A stretch of 64,000 bases of DNA from JACDEA01 sp963742585 (GTDB lineage: Bacteria > Actinomycetota > Acidimicrobiia > Acidimicrobiales > JACDEA01), in assembly GCA_963742585.1 (NCBI GenBank), contig CAVUMI010000009.1, positions 1,178,001 to 1,242,000 on the forward strand. The letters run 5' to 3'. A program made the translations under genes and the position numbers. Position 1 is the stretch's first letter. The number at the start of each line of letters is the position of its first letter. The notes under the pieces are model-generated. The model saw only the letters and a list, made by a program, of their open reading frames with translations. It was not told the DNA's origin and ran no database searches. This document shows, piece after piece, positions 1 through 10,652 of this stretch.

Positions 1-78
1 GATGCCCGACAAGACCCGTGTCATGGGAACGAGAGTATGCGCCGGACCGCGGAGCGTTCCGCCGGTATTCTCGACCGA

Positions 79-858
79 GTGCCGTACGAGGTGTCGACGC
101 CCGTCTTCGAGGGCCCGTTCGACCTGCTCCTCCACCTGATCACCAAGGACCAGGTCGACATCTACGAGGTCAACCTCGGGCAGATCGTCGACGCCTTCCT
201 GGCCGAGCTCGACCGCATGACGCCATCTCGACCTCGAGGTGGCCACCGAGTTCCTGCTGATCGCCGCGGTGCTCGTCGAGCTGAAGTCGCGCCGGCTGCT
301 GCCCGGCCGCAGACGACGGCGAGCTCGACGAGGAGTTGGCGATCTGGGAGGAGCGCGACCTCCTCCTCAGCCGCCTGCTCGAGTGCAAGACGTTCAAGGA
401 CGCGGCCGCCGAGTTGCAGCGGCTGATGAACCGGGCGGAGCGGTCCGTGCCCCGCCGGGCCGGGCTGGAGGAGCCGTTCGTCGGTCTGGTGCCCGACCTG
501 CTCGAGCGGTATCACGCCGAGCAAGCTGCGCGCCGCGCTGCCTCCGCGCGCTCACGCCGAAGCTCGCAGCCGCATGTCGATCTCGACCACGTCGCTCCGG
601 TCCGCGGCCAGCGTGCGCGACGCAGTCGATGAGCTGTTGATCGAGCTGCCCCGGCTCGGCCGCGCCACGTTCCGGCGAGCTGACCGCCGGCATCGACGAG
701 AAGCTTGACGTCATCGTGCGCTTCCTGGCCGATCCTCGAGCTGTACAAGCAGGGCGCGGTCGAACTCGAGCAGGCCACGACCTTCGGCGAGCTCTCCGTC
801 ATGTGGCTCGACGTCGCCGACCGCGAGTTGATCGAGGTCGAGGAGTACAGCCGGCTGA
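79..858 (+). CDS. scpA: Segregation and condensation protein A (frameshifted)
   Basis: ScpA is the kleisin subunit of the SMC-ScpAB complex that compacts and segregates chromosomes. The N-terminal signature FEGPFDLLLHLI is intact, followed by blocks in shifting frames (ATEFLLIAAVLVELKSR, then LEQATTFGELSVMWLD). At least four single-base indels interrupt it. GTG at 79 fits the usual short N-terminus (VPYEVSTPVFEGPFD); ATG at 37 is an in-frame alternative. Removing one base near 851 gives a stop at 856-858 directly before the scpB start, the usual arrangement. Family assignment is sure; exact reading is not. Confidence 0.85.
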
Positions 859-1427
859 GTGGCCTGACAAGAAGCGCGGCGGGCCATCGAGGCGATCCTG
901 ATGGTCGCCGACGAGCCGATCGAGGTCGGGTTGCTCGCGCAGCTGCTCGAGATCAGCCCGGCGCGGGTCGAGGCGCTGTGCGACGAGCTGGCCGCCGAGC
1001 TACGACGCCGAGGACCGCGGCTTCGTCCTCGTCCGGGTCGCCGGCGGCTACCGGTTCCAGAGCCATCCCGACCTGGCGCCGTACGTCGAGCGGTTCGTGC
1101 TCGAAGGTCAGTCGTCGCGGCTGTCGGCCGCCGCGCTCGAGACGATGGCGATCGTGGCGTACAAGCAGCCCGTGTCGCGGGCGCAGGTCGTCGTCGATCC
1201 GCGGCGTCGACGTCGACAGCGTGATCCGCACTCTCCAGCAGCGCGGCTACATCGAGGAGGTCGGCCGCGATCCCGGACCGGGGCAGGCGGTGCTGTACGG
1301 CACCACCCGGCAGTTCCTCGAACGCCTCGGTGTCGACGGTCTCGACGACCTGCCGCCGCTCGGCGACTTCGTGCCCGGCGCCGACGTGGTCGAGGCGCTC
1401 GAGCACGGCCTGCGCGACGGCGACTAG
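859..1427 (+). CDS. scpB: Segregation and condensation protein B (frameshifted)
   Basis: ScpB is the winged-helix partner of ScpA in the SMC complex. Visible segments are MVADEPIEVGLLAQLLEISP from 901, then LSAAALETMAIVAYKQPVSR and GVDVDSVIRTLQQRGYIEEV, the two winged-helix blocks typical of the family. About three single-base indels break the frame (near 870, 1005 and 1200). GTG at 859 directly follows the inferred scpA stop. The C-terminus through 1427 is in one frame. It probably forms one operon with scpA and the following pseudouridine synthase. Confidence 0.88.
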
Positions 1428-1435
1428 ACAGCGCC

Positions 1436-2159
1436 GTGGCCGAGCGGCTGCAGAAGGTGCTGGCTCGGGCCGGCTTCGGCAGCCGGCGTGCATGCGAAGA
1501 ACTCATCGCCGCCGGGCGCGTCACCGTCAACGGCGACGTCGCGGTGCTCGGTCGGCGGGTCGATCCCGAGTCCGACCAGCGTCGAGGTCGACGGCGTGCC
1601 GGTCGTCGGTCCGTGACGGGTCTCGTGTACTACCTGCTCAACAAGCCGCGGGGCGTCGTGACGACCGCCGCCGACCCGCAGGGCCGCCCGACGGTCGTCG
1701 AGCTGGTACCGCTCGAGCCCCGCGTGTTCCCCGTCGGCCGCCTCGACGCCGACACCGAAGGGCTCCTCCTGCTGACCAACGACGGTGAGCTCACGCACCG
1801 CCTCACCCACCCCAGCTTCGGGGTCGAGAAGGAGTACCTCGTCGAGGTGGAAGGCGCGCCCACGCGCGGCCGCGTTGCGCAGGCTGCGGCAGGGCGTCGA
1901 TCCTCGACGACGGCGCTGACCGCGCCGGCCACGGTCGGGTCAGGTCGGGCCGCACCGCGCTGCGGCTCACGATCCACGAGGGCCGCAACCGCCAGGTCCG
2001 GCGCATGTGCGCGGCGGTCGGCCATCCGGTCGTCCGGTTGGTGCGCACACGGGTGGGTCCGCTGACCGATCGCATCGCTCAAGCCGGGGGAGTGGCGCCC
2101 GCTCACCCATGGCCGAGGTCCGCGGCTTAGCGGCCGCCGCGGCGCACGCGCCTCACTAG
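1436..2159 (+). CDS. RsuA/RluB-family 23S or 16S rRNA pseudouridine synthase (frameshifted)
   Basis: An S4 RNA-binding domain at the N-terminus (ERLQKVLARAGFGSRRACEE) is followed by the RsuA/RluB catalytic block GRLDADTEGLLLLTNDGEL, in which the first Asp is the nucleophile of this family. It should isomerise one uridine of rRNA to pseudouridine. GTG at 1436 lies 8 bases after scpB; scpA-scpB-rluB is a common actinobacterial and firmicute order. Indels occur near 1580, 1885, 1945 and 2060, and the stop at 2157-2159 is inferred by correcting the last frame. RluB is more likely than RsuA from context, but substrate is not certain. Confidence 0.85.
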
Positions 2160-2171
2160 AGTCGATCGGCG

Positions 2172-2541
2172 GTGCCTCAAGCCGTCCGCGCGCTGCGCGG
2201 CGCGACCACGGTCGACGCCGACACCGTCGAACAGGTCACCGAGCGCGTCCAGACGCTGGTTCAAGCGATGCTCGACCGCAACGGCGTCGACAAGGACGAC
2301 CTGATCAGCATCCTCTTCACCGCGACCGACGACATCCACTCGATGTTCCCGGCCACCGCAGCCCGGGGCGTCGGGCTCGGCGACGTGCCGCTGATCTGCG
2401 CCCGCGAGCTGGACATCGACGGGCGGCACGCCGCTGTGCATCCGCGTGCTGATGCACCTGACCACCGATCGAGCACGCAGCGAACTGCACCACGTGTACC
2501 TCGAGGGCGCCCGGAGCTTGCGCGATGACCTCCCCGAATGA
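2172..2541 (+). CDS. aroH: Chorismate mutase, AroH type (frameshifted near the end)
   Basis: AroH-class monofunctional chorismate mutase converts chorismate to prephenate for phenylalanine and tyrosine synthesis. The protein starts VRALRGATTVDADT and contains DLISILFTATDDIHSMFPA and the RGVGLGDVPLICARELD block, all characteristic of the trimeric AroH fold. One indel near 2430 shifts the last part; the correct frame reads CIRVLMHLTTDRARSELHHVYLEGA and ends at 2541. The stop overlaps the tyrA start as ATGA, so the two consecutive pathway enzymes are translationally coupled. Confidence 0.9.
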
Positions 2542-3601
2542 TCGCCGGGCCGCGGTCGTCGGCACCGGGCTTGATCGGCGGATCCATCGCGCTCGGCCTG
2601 CGGCAGGCGCGGCTGGCACGTCACCGGCACCGACAGCGACGAGGCGCCGCGCCGCGCGGGCGCTCGAACTCGGCGCCCTCGACGCGGTCGGCACCGACGA
2701 CGCCGCCGCCATCACGTTCATCGCCACGCCGGTGTCGGCCGTCGCCGATGCCGCGCGCGCGGGCGCTGGCCGGCGGCGGCGTGGTGACCGACGTCGGCAG
2801 CGTCAAGAGCGGGATCGTCGCCGCCGTCGACAACGTGCGGTTCGTCGGCGGCCATCCGATGGCCGGCTCGGAGCAAGAGGGCGTCGACGGCGCGACCGCT
2901 GACCTGTTCGAGGGCGCGACGTGGGTGCTGACGCCGACGCTCGACACCGACGCCGATGCCTATGCCGCCGTCCGTGACCGTCGTGTCGTCGCTCGGCGCC
3001 GACGTCATCGCGCTGCCGCCCGAGCGCCACGACACGCTGGTCGCGCTGGTGTCGCACGTTCCGCATCTCACCGCGGCGACGCTCATGGGCCTGGCCGCCG
3101 AAGGCGCCGAGGAGCACGCGACGGTTTTGCGGCTCGCCGCCGGCGGCTTCCGTGACATGACGCGCATCGCCGCCGGGCATCCCGGCATCTGGCCCGATAT
3201 CTGCAGTGAGAACCGCGACGCGATCGTCGCCGTGCTCGACCAGCTCATCGACGCGCTCGGAACCGATCCGCGACGTCGTCGGCCGGGCCGACCGCGAGCG
3301 CACTGCTGGCGACCCTCGAAGGCGCGCGGGCGGCGCGGGTGAACCTGCCGGCCACCGTCGGCCGGGCCGAGGAACTCGTCGAGATGCGCGTGCCGGTTCC
3401 CGACCGGCCCGGCGTCATCGCCGAAGTCACCACGCTGGCGAGTGAGCTCAGCGTCAACATCTTCGACCTCGAGATCGCCCACTCGGCCGAGGGCGAGCGC
3501 GGCGTTCTGCTCCTCGTCATCGACGCCGACAAGAGCGCGTCGCTGGGCGACGCACTCACCGCGCGCGGGCTATCACCCCGCCGTCCGGTCCGCTGTCGTG
3601 A
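2538..3601 (+). CDS. tyrA: Prephenate dehydrogenase with C-terminal ACT domain (frameshifted)
   Basis: TyrA oxidises prephenate to 4-hydroxyphenylpyruvate with NAD(P). The N-terminus carries the dinucleotide-binding VVGTGLIGGSIALGLRQ block (split by an indel), followed by GGVVTDVGSVKSGIV, GGHPMAGSEQEGVDGA and SHVPHLTAATLMGLA, all TyrA landmarks. Residues after about 3360 (VPVPDRPGVIAEVTTLASEL) are an ACT domain, expected to bind an amino-acid effector, so feedback control by tyrosine is likely. At least five indels are present. ATG at 2538 overlaps the aroH stop; the end overlaps the aroA GTG start. Confidence 0.9.
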
Positions 3602-4865
3602 GCACGTTCGAGGTCTCGAGCGGAGCCGCCTCTGCGCGGGCGGCTGCGCGTCCCAGGCGACAAGTCGATCTCGCACCGGGCGCTGCTGCTGGCGGCGCGG
3701 GCCGGCGGCACGTCGCGCGTCGCAGGGCTTGTCCGACGGCGACGACGTGCGGCGCACGGCGGCGGCGGTGCAGGCGCATGGGCGCCGAGATCGACGGCGA
3801 CGCGATCACCGGCGGCGAGCTTGCACGAGCCGGCAATGTCATCGACGTCGGCAACTCGGGCACGACTATCCGCCTGCTCGCCGGCTACTGCGCCGCGTCT
3901 CCCGTGGCTCACCGTCCTCACCGGTGACGCATCGATCGCGAGCCGTCCGATGGACCGCGTGGCCGATCCGCTACGCGCAGATGGGTGCGCACATCGATGG
4001 CCGCGGCGACGGTGGCGCTCACGCCGCTGGTCGATCCGCGGCGGCGGCCTGCACGGCATCGACTACACGCCGCCGATGGCCAGTGCACAGGTCAAGTCGG
4101 CGGTGCTCCTGGCCGGGCTCGGTGCCGAGGGCGAGACCGTGGTGCGCGAGCCGGTCCGCACCCGGGCCCACACCGAGGAGATGCTCGCCCTGGCCGGCGC
4201 CGACGTCGCGGTCGAGGACGACGGCCACACCGATTCGCGTGCGGTCATCCGAGCTGCAGCCGTTCGAGCTCGCGCGTGCCGGGCGATCCGTCGCAGGCCG
4301 CATTCTGGGTCGTCGGCGCGCTGATCGTTCCCGGCAGCGAGCTCGTCATCGAGGACGTCTACGTCGGGCCGGCCCGCGCCGGCTTCATCGACGTGCTGCA
4401 GCGTATGGGCGGCGACATCGACATCGAGTCGACCGGCGCGCAGACGTCGCGCACCTGCACGTGCGCACTTCCGCATTGCACGGCACCGCCATCGACGGCG
4501 ACGAGATCCCGAGTCTCGACGAGGTGCCGGCGCTCGCGGTGGCCGCCGCGCGTGGCCGAAGGCGAGACCGTGTTCGCGCAACGCCGCGGAACTGCAGGTG
4601 AAGGAGAGTGACCGCATCGCGACGGTCGACCGATGGGCTGCGGCGGCTCGGCGCCGACGTCGAGCGCGACGCGCCGACGGGCTGGTGATGCGACGGCCCA
4701 GCGCCGCTTGGTCGGCGCCGCGGTGGACAGCCACGGCGACCACCGGGTGGCGATGGCCCTGGCGATCGCCGGCCTCGCCGCCGAGGGCACGCACGTCAGA
4801 TAGAAGGATGGGACGCGGTGGCCACCAGCTATCCGTCCTTCGGCGAGGACCTGCGACGCGTGCCG
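3598..4865 (+). CDS. aroA: 3-phosphoshikimate 1-carboxyvinyltransferase (EPSP synthase, frameshifted)
   Basis: EPSP synthase adds enolpyruvate to shikimate 3-phosphate in the shikimate pathway. Recognisable blocks are PGDKSISHRALLLAA, NSGTTIRLLAG, ASRPMDRVADPL, SQAAFWVVGALIVPG, LQVKESDRIATV and DHRVAMALAIAGL; the catalytic Lys, Asp and Glu/Arg contexts are all present once the frame is restored. Roughly eight indels occur. GTG at 3598 gives STFEV before the first beta strand. The last block SYPSFGEDLRRV runs in frame into cmk with no stop, which I attribute to one more indel near 4860. Confidence 0.9.
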
Positions 4866-5476
4866 ATGATCGCCATCGACGGCCCGGCCGGGTTCGGGCA
4901 AGTCGACCGTGGCCCGCGCGGTCGCCGCCGCGGCTGGGCTTCCCGTATCTCGACACCGGCGCGATGTACCGCTCGGTCGCCTGGGCGGCGCTGCGTGACG
5001 GTGTCGCGCCGACCGACGGCCCGGCCGTGGCGCGCCGTCGCCGCGCGGCATCACGATCGATGATGGGGGAGCGGATCACCGTCGACGGCGACCGACGTCA
5101 CCACCGCGATCCGTAGTGCCTGAGGTCAACGCCGCCGTCAGCGCGGTCGTCGGCGCAACCCCGAGGTGCGCGCCGAGATGGTCAAGCGGCAGCGGGCGTG
5201 GGTGGCCGAGCACGGGGCAACGGCGTGGTCGAGGGCCGCGACATCGGCACGGTCGTCTTCCCCGACGCCGACGTGAAGGTGTTCCTCACCGCCAACGAGG
5301 CCGTGCGCGCGGCGCGCCGCACCGAGGAGGCCGACATCGCCCGCCGCGACCGCCTGGATTCGACCCGTGGCGCATCGCCGCTGACCAAGGCGGCCGACGC
5401 GGTCGAGGTCGACACCAGCAACACCGGTGTCGACGACGTCGTGGCCCAGGTGCTCGCGCTTGGTGAATGCCGATGA
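4866..5476 (+). CDS. cmk: Cytidylate kinase (frameshifted)
   Basis: Cmk phosphorylates CMP and dCMP. The P-loop begins MIAIDGPAG and continues (one indel) as SGKSTVARAVA, followed by LGFPYLDTGAMYRSVAWAAL, the substrate-binding DTGAMYR block, and VVEGRDIGTVVFPDADVKVFLTA, the cytidylate-specific region. ATG 4866 is the best start; GTG 4860 is an alternative in the same frame. About four indels. aroA-cmk-plsC is a frequent actinobacterial and firmicute order. The stop at 5474-5476 overlaps the plsC start as ATGA. Confidence 0.9.
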
Positions 5477-6132
5477 AGCTCGACCTCGTCTTCTACCGGT
5501 TCGTCCGCGGCCTGATCGCCGCTGCTGGCGCGGCGTGGTCCTGCGGCCGGTGATCACCGGGCGCGAGAACATCCCGACAACCGGCCCGTTCGTCCTGGCG
5601 CCGGTCCATCGATCGAACATCGACTTCGCCCTGGCCGCAATCCTCACGAAGCGCCGTATGCGGTACATGGGCAAGGACTCGCTCTGGAAGATCAAGCTGG
5701 CTCGGCAAGGTCTTCAGCGCGCTGGGCGCGTTCCCCGTCCACCGGGGGAGCGCCGACCGCGAGGCGCTACGCCGCTGCATCGAGGTGATCAAGCAGGGCG
5801 AGCCGCTGGTGATCTTCCCCGAAGGCACGCGCCAGTCCGGGCCCCACCGTGCAACCGCTCTTCGAAGGCGCGGCCTACGTCGCCGGCGCGCACCGGGGTG
5901 CCGATCGTGCCGGTCGGCATCGGCGGCTCCGAGCGGGCCATGCCGAAAGGCTCGAAGTTCATCCATCCCGTCAAGACCGGCCTGGTCATCGGCACGCCGA
6001 TCGTGCCCCCCGTCGCCGGCCGAGGCGAGCGCGTGCCGCGGCGCGCGATCCACGAGGTCACCGAGCAACTCCACCAGGAACTGCAGCGGCTGTTCGACGC
6101 ACGCCGAAGCCAAGGTCGCCGGCGCGTCATGA
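5473..6132 (+). CDS. plsC: 1-acyl-sn-glycerol-3-phosphate acyltransferase (frameshifted)
   Basis: PlsC makes phosphatidic acid from lysophosphatidic acid. The HX4D catalytic motif is seen as HRSNIDF, followed by GKDSLWKIKL, GAFPVHRG, the VIFPEGTRQSG block that binds the phosphate, and VPIVPVGIGGSE. About 220 residues, normal for the family. Three or more indels (near 5530, 5705, 5845 and 5895). ATG 5473 overlaps the cmk stop and the stop at 6130-6132 overlaps the ATG of the next gene, so aroA-cmk-plsC and the following gene are one operon. Confidence 0.9.
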
Positions 6133-6801
6133 CGCTTGCGACGGGCGACGCTCATCGTGCAGCCGGGAACGGGCTGGGCCGTCCGGCTCGCCGCCGATCC
6201 CTGCAAACGGTCACGCGACGCGGCGACCTTCCTGGCGCTGATCACCATCGTCCTTTCGTCGGCGGCGTGGCGCTGCTCATCGTGGCTCCGGTGCCGCTCA
6301 AGGCACTTGGTGCCGTAGCTGGCGCTCAGCGGGTTTGCGTGGGTCGACCGCCGCAGTGCGCCTGGCGCGCCGCCAGACCGTGGCGCCGGGCGACTGGCGC
6401 TACCGAGGCCAACTCATCGACGGCGACGGCCGCGGTCTGCTGACGGAGGCCTGATCCGGGCCGCCGAGGTCGAGCAAGCCTGGTCGACAGTTCCCGACGA
6501 CGTTGGCGTGGAACAACTTCCGTCCGCACGTCGAAGGCGTGCTGTGGCGTGCGGCCGGGCAGGCCGCGGAAGCCAGCAAGCTCGACACCGATGACATCGA
6601 CGACGAACGCGACGAACATTGGCGGCGGTCCCGGGCGACGCGGACCAACTCGCCGAACTGGCCGTCGGCGCGAACAAACGCAGCTGCCGCCGCCAATGAA
6701 GCGCTCGACCGCACGGGTGACATCGGTGAACTCGAGCTGGCATCGTCGACCGCCGCGAAGTTGATCGCCGCGTGGCCTCGACGAAGCACTCATTCAGCTG
6801 A
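6129..6801 (+). CDS. Hypothetical membrane-anchored protein (frameshifted)
   Basis: Not recognised. ATG 6129 overlaps the plsC stop (ATGA). The restored protein begins TLATGDATLIVQPGTGWAVR, then has a hydrophobic hairpin around 6230-6330 (FLALITIVLS, VGGVALLIVAPVPLKALGAV), suggesting two membrane segments, followed by a cytosolic part with DWRYRGQLIDGDGRGLL and acidic, Ala-rich helical sequence. About four indels. It ends by overlapping the convergent ispH end by a few bases. Function cannot be inferred beyond co-transcription with plsC. Confidence 0.5.
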
Positions 6802-7880
6802 CGTTGCTTACGGAGGCATGGACGGAGATCAGTCGGCCAGACGCCGCCAGCGCCTCGAGGGCGTCGCTCGCGGCCACTGAGCGGTCGGCAGCGAGGCAGC
6901 TGACGTCGTCGGGCGGCGCGAACAGCGACGCGTCCGACCGCAGCGGACACCGCCCGCAGCAGGTCGCGCAGCTCGCGCGGAGGCGGGAAGTACTCGTCCT
7001 CGTGCGTGACGTCGACCACCTCGACGCCGTTCGCCGGGGCCAGACGCTCGACGACCGCCCGCACCAGCTCCTCCGGTGCCGACGCGCCCGCGGTCACGCC
7101 GACGACGCCGTCGAGGTCGTCGGGGATTTCGTCGGCGCCGTTGACCCGGTACACGCGGCCGCAGCCAGCGGCCTGGGCGACGCGCTCGAGTGCGAGCGTG
7201 TTCGACGAGTTGGCCGAGCCGATGACGATCATCGCGTCGGACCGCGGGGCGATGGCCTTCAAGCGCCGACTGCCGGTTCGTCGTGGCGAAACACAGGTCG
7301 CTGCGGCCCGGCATCCACATGTCGGGCCACCGCTCGGCGACGGCGTCTTTCACGCCGGCCCACTCGTCGTGACTCAGCGTGGTCTGCGCCAGCAGCGCGA
7401 TCGGCCGGCCGTCGTCGGGAAGCGCGGCGACGTCCTCGGCCGTCTCGACGAGCCGCGACGCGTCGGGCGCGACCGCCATCGTCGCCGATGGCCTCGTCGT
7501 GACCCTCGTGGCCGACGTAGACCACCGTGAAGCCCTTGCCGGCGCGGACCTTGACCTCGTGGTGAACCTTGGTGACGAGCGGACACACGGCATCGACGAC
7601 CACGCCACCCGACGCCCGCGCCGCGGCGACCACCTCGGGCGCCGAGCCGTGCGCGCTCAGCATCACCGGCGCCCCGGGCGGCACCTCGGCAACGTCGTCG
7701 ACGAACACCACGCCGAGCGCCCGGAAGCGATCGACGACCACCTGGTTGTGAACGATCTCGTGATAGCAGTACACCGGCGGATCAAACACCCGCACCATCC
7801 ACGACAGCGCCTTGATGGCCATCTCCACGCCCAGCGCAAAACCCCCGCGGCGCGGCCAGCAACACCTTCTCGACAGCCAT
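6794..7880 (-). CDS. ispH: 4-hydroxy-3-methylbut-2-enyl diphosphate reductase (frameshifted)
   Basis: IspH (LytB) is the 4Fe-4S enzyme that makes IPP and DMAPP in the last MEP-pathway step. The start MAVEKVLLAAPRG leads into the FCAGVEMAIKAL block with the first cluster Cys (one indel there). PVYCYHEIVHNQ, MLSAHGSAPEV, DAVCPLVTKVH and VIGSANSSNT supply the other family motifs, including the second and third cluster Cys. About five indels in the C-terminal half; the end at 6794 is my reconstruction from the best frame (DRSVAASDALEALAASG). Transcribed away from the radical SAM gene at 7995. Confidence 0.88.
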
Positions 7881-7994
7881 CCACCCAGCCTACGAGCCGT
7901 GCTCTGTTCGCCGGGCGATTGTCCCGAGCATCGCGGAGAATCGCTCGGTCAAATCCGCTCATGGCAGGCGCGGCAGTCCCGTATCCTTGGGGAT

Positions 7995-9341
7995 ATGTCA
8001 CTGCCGCGTGTGGTGGCGGTGGCGCCCGGGTCGCCGGCAGCCCGGGCCGGCCTGACTCCCGGCGACGAGATCGTGGCCATGAACGGCCAGGCGCCCCGCG
8101 ACATCATCGAATACCAATTCCTCGCCGACGAGGCCGAGCTCGAGCTCGACGTCCGGCGCGGGCGGTCTCGACATCACGGCCGCCGTCGAGAACGGCGCCG
8201 GCGAGCCCCTCGGGCCTCGAGATCGACTCGCCGCTGTTCGACCGCGTCCGCACGTGCGACAACCACTGCGAGTTCTGCTTCATCTACCAGCTGCCCAAGG
8301 GCCTGCGACCCGAGCCTCTACGTCAAGGACGACGACTACCGGCTGTCGTTCCTGTACGGCAACTTCACCACGCTCACCCGCTTCACCGAAGCCGACCTCG
8401 AGCGGGTGATCGACGAGCGCCTGAGCCCGCTGTACGTGAGCATCCACGCCACCGATCCCGAGGTGCGCGCCCGCATGCTGCGCAACGGTCGCGGGGCGAC
8501 GAGCCTGCGCTGGCTGCGCGCCCTGCTCGATAACGGCATCGAGGTGCACGGCCAGGTCGTCGTGTGTCCCGGCGTCAACGACGGCGCCGTGCTCGAGGAC
8601 ACACTGACGGGACTGCTCGACGTGTACCCCGACCTTGCGACCGCCGCCGTCGTGCCCCTCGGCGTGAGCCGGTACACGACCGAGCCGGCCATGCGCACTC
8701 ACTCGCGTGCCGAGGCCGCCGCGGTCGTGGACCTGGTCGAGGAGGCGCAGCGCGACTTCGTCGCCGCGGTCGGCCGCCGCGTCGTGTTCGCGGCGGACGA
8801 GTACTACCTGCTCGCCGGTCGCGACCGCTGCCGGTCGCGTCGACTACGAAGGGTTCCCGCAGCACGAGAACGGCATCGGGATGGCGCGGGCCTTCGAGGC
8901 CGCGTTCCACGACGCCGCCGCGCCGATCCCGGTCCACAGTGGCTTCTTCGCCGCGCTCGAAGGCGCACCGGCGCGACGGCTACCGGGCCACGCGCGCGCG
9001 CCACGCTCCGACCGGGCGCACGGCGACTTGCCGGTCGTGATCCTCACCGGCGAGTACGGCGCACGCGTGGTGGGCCCGCTCGTCGCAGGATCGCGACGAC
9101 GTCGCGTGCTGCCGGTGAAGAACGAGTTCTTCGGCGGCAACATCGCGGTCACCGGGCTGCTCGCGGGCGCCGACGTCGCCCGGGCGCTCGCCGATCAGCC
9201 CGCGGACCGTCGCTACCTCCTGCCCGACGTCTGTCTGTCCCGCGGCACGTTCATCGACGGGCTGACGCTCGCCGAACTCCCGCGCTCGGTCGAGGTGGTC
9301 GCCACCGACGGCCGATCGTTGCGCGAGGCGCTCGTGCGTGA
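7995..9341 (+). CDS. DUF512 radical SAM iron-sulfur protein with N-terminal PDZ-like domain (frameshifted)
   Basis: The N-terminal residues (PRVVAVAPGSPAARAGLTPGDEI) form a PDZ-like module. The radical SAM cluster motif is the atypical CDNHCEFCF (8250-8280), typical of the DUF512 family, followed by LYVKDDDYRLSFLYGNFTTLT and VPLGVSRYTTE. C-terminal DUF512 (YEGFPQHENGIGMARAFEAAF, then VKNEFFGGNIAVTGLL). Substrate unknown; in many bacteria this gene sits next to der, as here, where its stop overlaps the der GTG. Four or so indels. About 450 residues, normal length. Confidence 0.88.
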   Translation: MSLPRVVAVAPGSPAARAGLTPGDEIVAMNGQAPRDIIEYQFLADEAELELDVRRGRSRHHGRRRERRRRAPRASRSTRRCSTASARATTTASSASSTSCPRACDPSLYVKDDDYRLSFLYGNFTTLTRFTEADLERVIDERLSPLYVSIHATDPEVRARMLRNGRGATSLRWLRALLDNGIEVHGQVVVCPGVNDGAVLEDTLTGLLDVYPDLATAAVVPLGVSRYTTEPAMRTHSRAEAAAVVDLVEEAQRDFVAAVGRRVVFAADEYYLLAGRDRCRSRRLRRVPAARERHRDGAGLRGRVPRRRRADPGPQWLLRRARRRTGATATGPRARATLRPGARRLAGRDPHRRVRRTRGGPARRRIATTSRAAGEERVLRRQHRGHRAARGRRRRPGARRSARGPSLPPARRLSVPRHVHRRADARRTPALGRGGRHRRPIVARGARA

Positions 9342-10639
9342 AGCCCATCGTCGCCGTCGTCGGCCGGCCCAACGTGGGCAAGTCCACGCTGGTGAACCGC
9401 ATCATCGGCCGTCGCGAGGCGATCGTGCAGGAGCAGCCCGGCGTCACGCGGGACCGCAAGGCAGTCGACGCCGATTGGTCGGGCCGGGCCTTCACGCTGG
9501 TCGACACCGGCGGGTGGCTGGCCACCGACGCACCGCTCGACCGCCAGGTCAGCAAGCAGGCCGAGCGGGCCATGGCCGAGGCCACGGCGATCCTGTTCGT
9601 CGTCGACACCGCGATCGGCGTCACCGACGAGGACGACCGGGTGGCCGGCCTGCTGCGCCGCACCGGCACCCCGGTGGTCGTCGTCGCCAACAAGGTCGAC
9701 TCGCAGTCGCGGGCCAACGACATCTGGGCGTTCTCCTCGTTCGGCCTCGGCGATCCCATGCCCGTCAGCGCGCTGCACGGCCACGGCACCGGCGAGCTGC
9801 TCGACCAGCTGATCGAGCTGTTCCCCGACGGAGGAGCCGCCGGACGCACAGCCCGACGCCGATGCCGAGCGTGCCCGCGGTCGCCATCGTCGGCCGTCCG
9901 AACGTCGGCAAGTCGACGCTCTACAACCGGCTCATCGGCGACGAGCGCTCGGTCGTCCACGACATGCCGGGCACGACGCGCGATGCCATCGACACGATGA
10001 TCGAGACGCCCGATGGGCCGCTGTTGCTCATCGACACCGCGGGAATGCGCCGCAAGTCGCGTATCGACGAGGGCGCCGAGTACTACTCGCTCGTCCGCGC
10101 CCTGCAGGCCATCGACCGGGCCGACGTCGCCGTGCTCATGATCGACGCCACCGAGGGCGTCACCCACCAGGACCAGCGGCTGGCCGAGCGAGTCGACGCG
10201 GCCGGCAACCGCCGCGGTCATCGTGCTCAACAAGTGGGAGCTGCTCGACGCGGCCGGCCGGGCGGACGTGGCCGACCAGGTCACCGACCGGCTTGGGCTT
10301 CCTGGGCTACGCCCCGGTGCTCAAGGTCAGCGCCCGCACCGCACTGGGCGTGCACAAGCTGCTCCCGCCATCGCGCGAGGCGATGGCCGCGTATCAGCGG
10401 CGCGTGCCCACCCGCGAACTGAACAAAGTCGTGCAGGCCGCGCAGGCCGCCCACGCCGCAGCCCGGAGTCCGGGTGCTCTACGCCACGCAGGGCGCCACC
10501 GACCCGCCCACCTTCACGCTCTTCACGAACCGGCGCCATCCCAGCGCCCTACCTGCGATACCTCGAGCGCAAGATCCGCGAGCATTTCGGGTTCGGGCCG
10601 ACGCCCCTCAAGCTTCGCGTTCGCCGGCGGGCGAGTTAG
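9338..10639 (+). CDS. der: Ribosome-associated GTPase Der (EngA; frameshifted)
   Basis: Der has two tandem GTPase domains and a KH-like C-terminus and acts in 50S subunit assembly. Both G1 motifs are GRPNVGKST (positions 9359 and 9893), with G3 DTGGW and DTAGM, and G4 NKVD and NKWE. The C-terminal KH-like part ends IREHFGFGPTPLKLRVRRR. GTG 9338 overlaps the preceding stop. Indels near 9835, 10205, 10295, 10370, 10465 and 10545. Normal family length of about 435 residues. Confidence 0.93.
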
Positions 10640-10652
10640 CGTCGCGGTCTCG

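Noticed and set aside
1..36. Tail of an upstream gene
   Set aside because: Too short to identify; no motif seen.
3598..5476. AroA-Cmk fusion protein
   Set aside because: No stop separates them, but both genes carry many indels; relatives have separate adjacent genes. Cannot be decided here, but fusion is the less likely reading.
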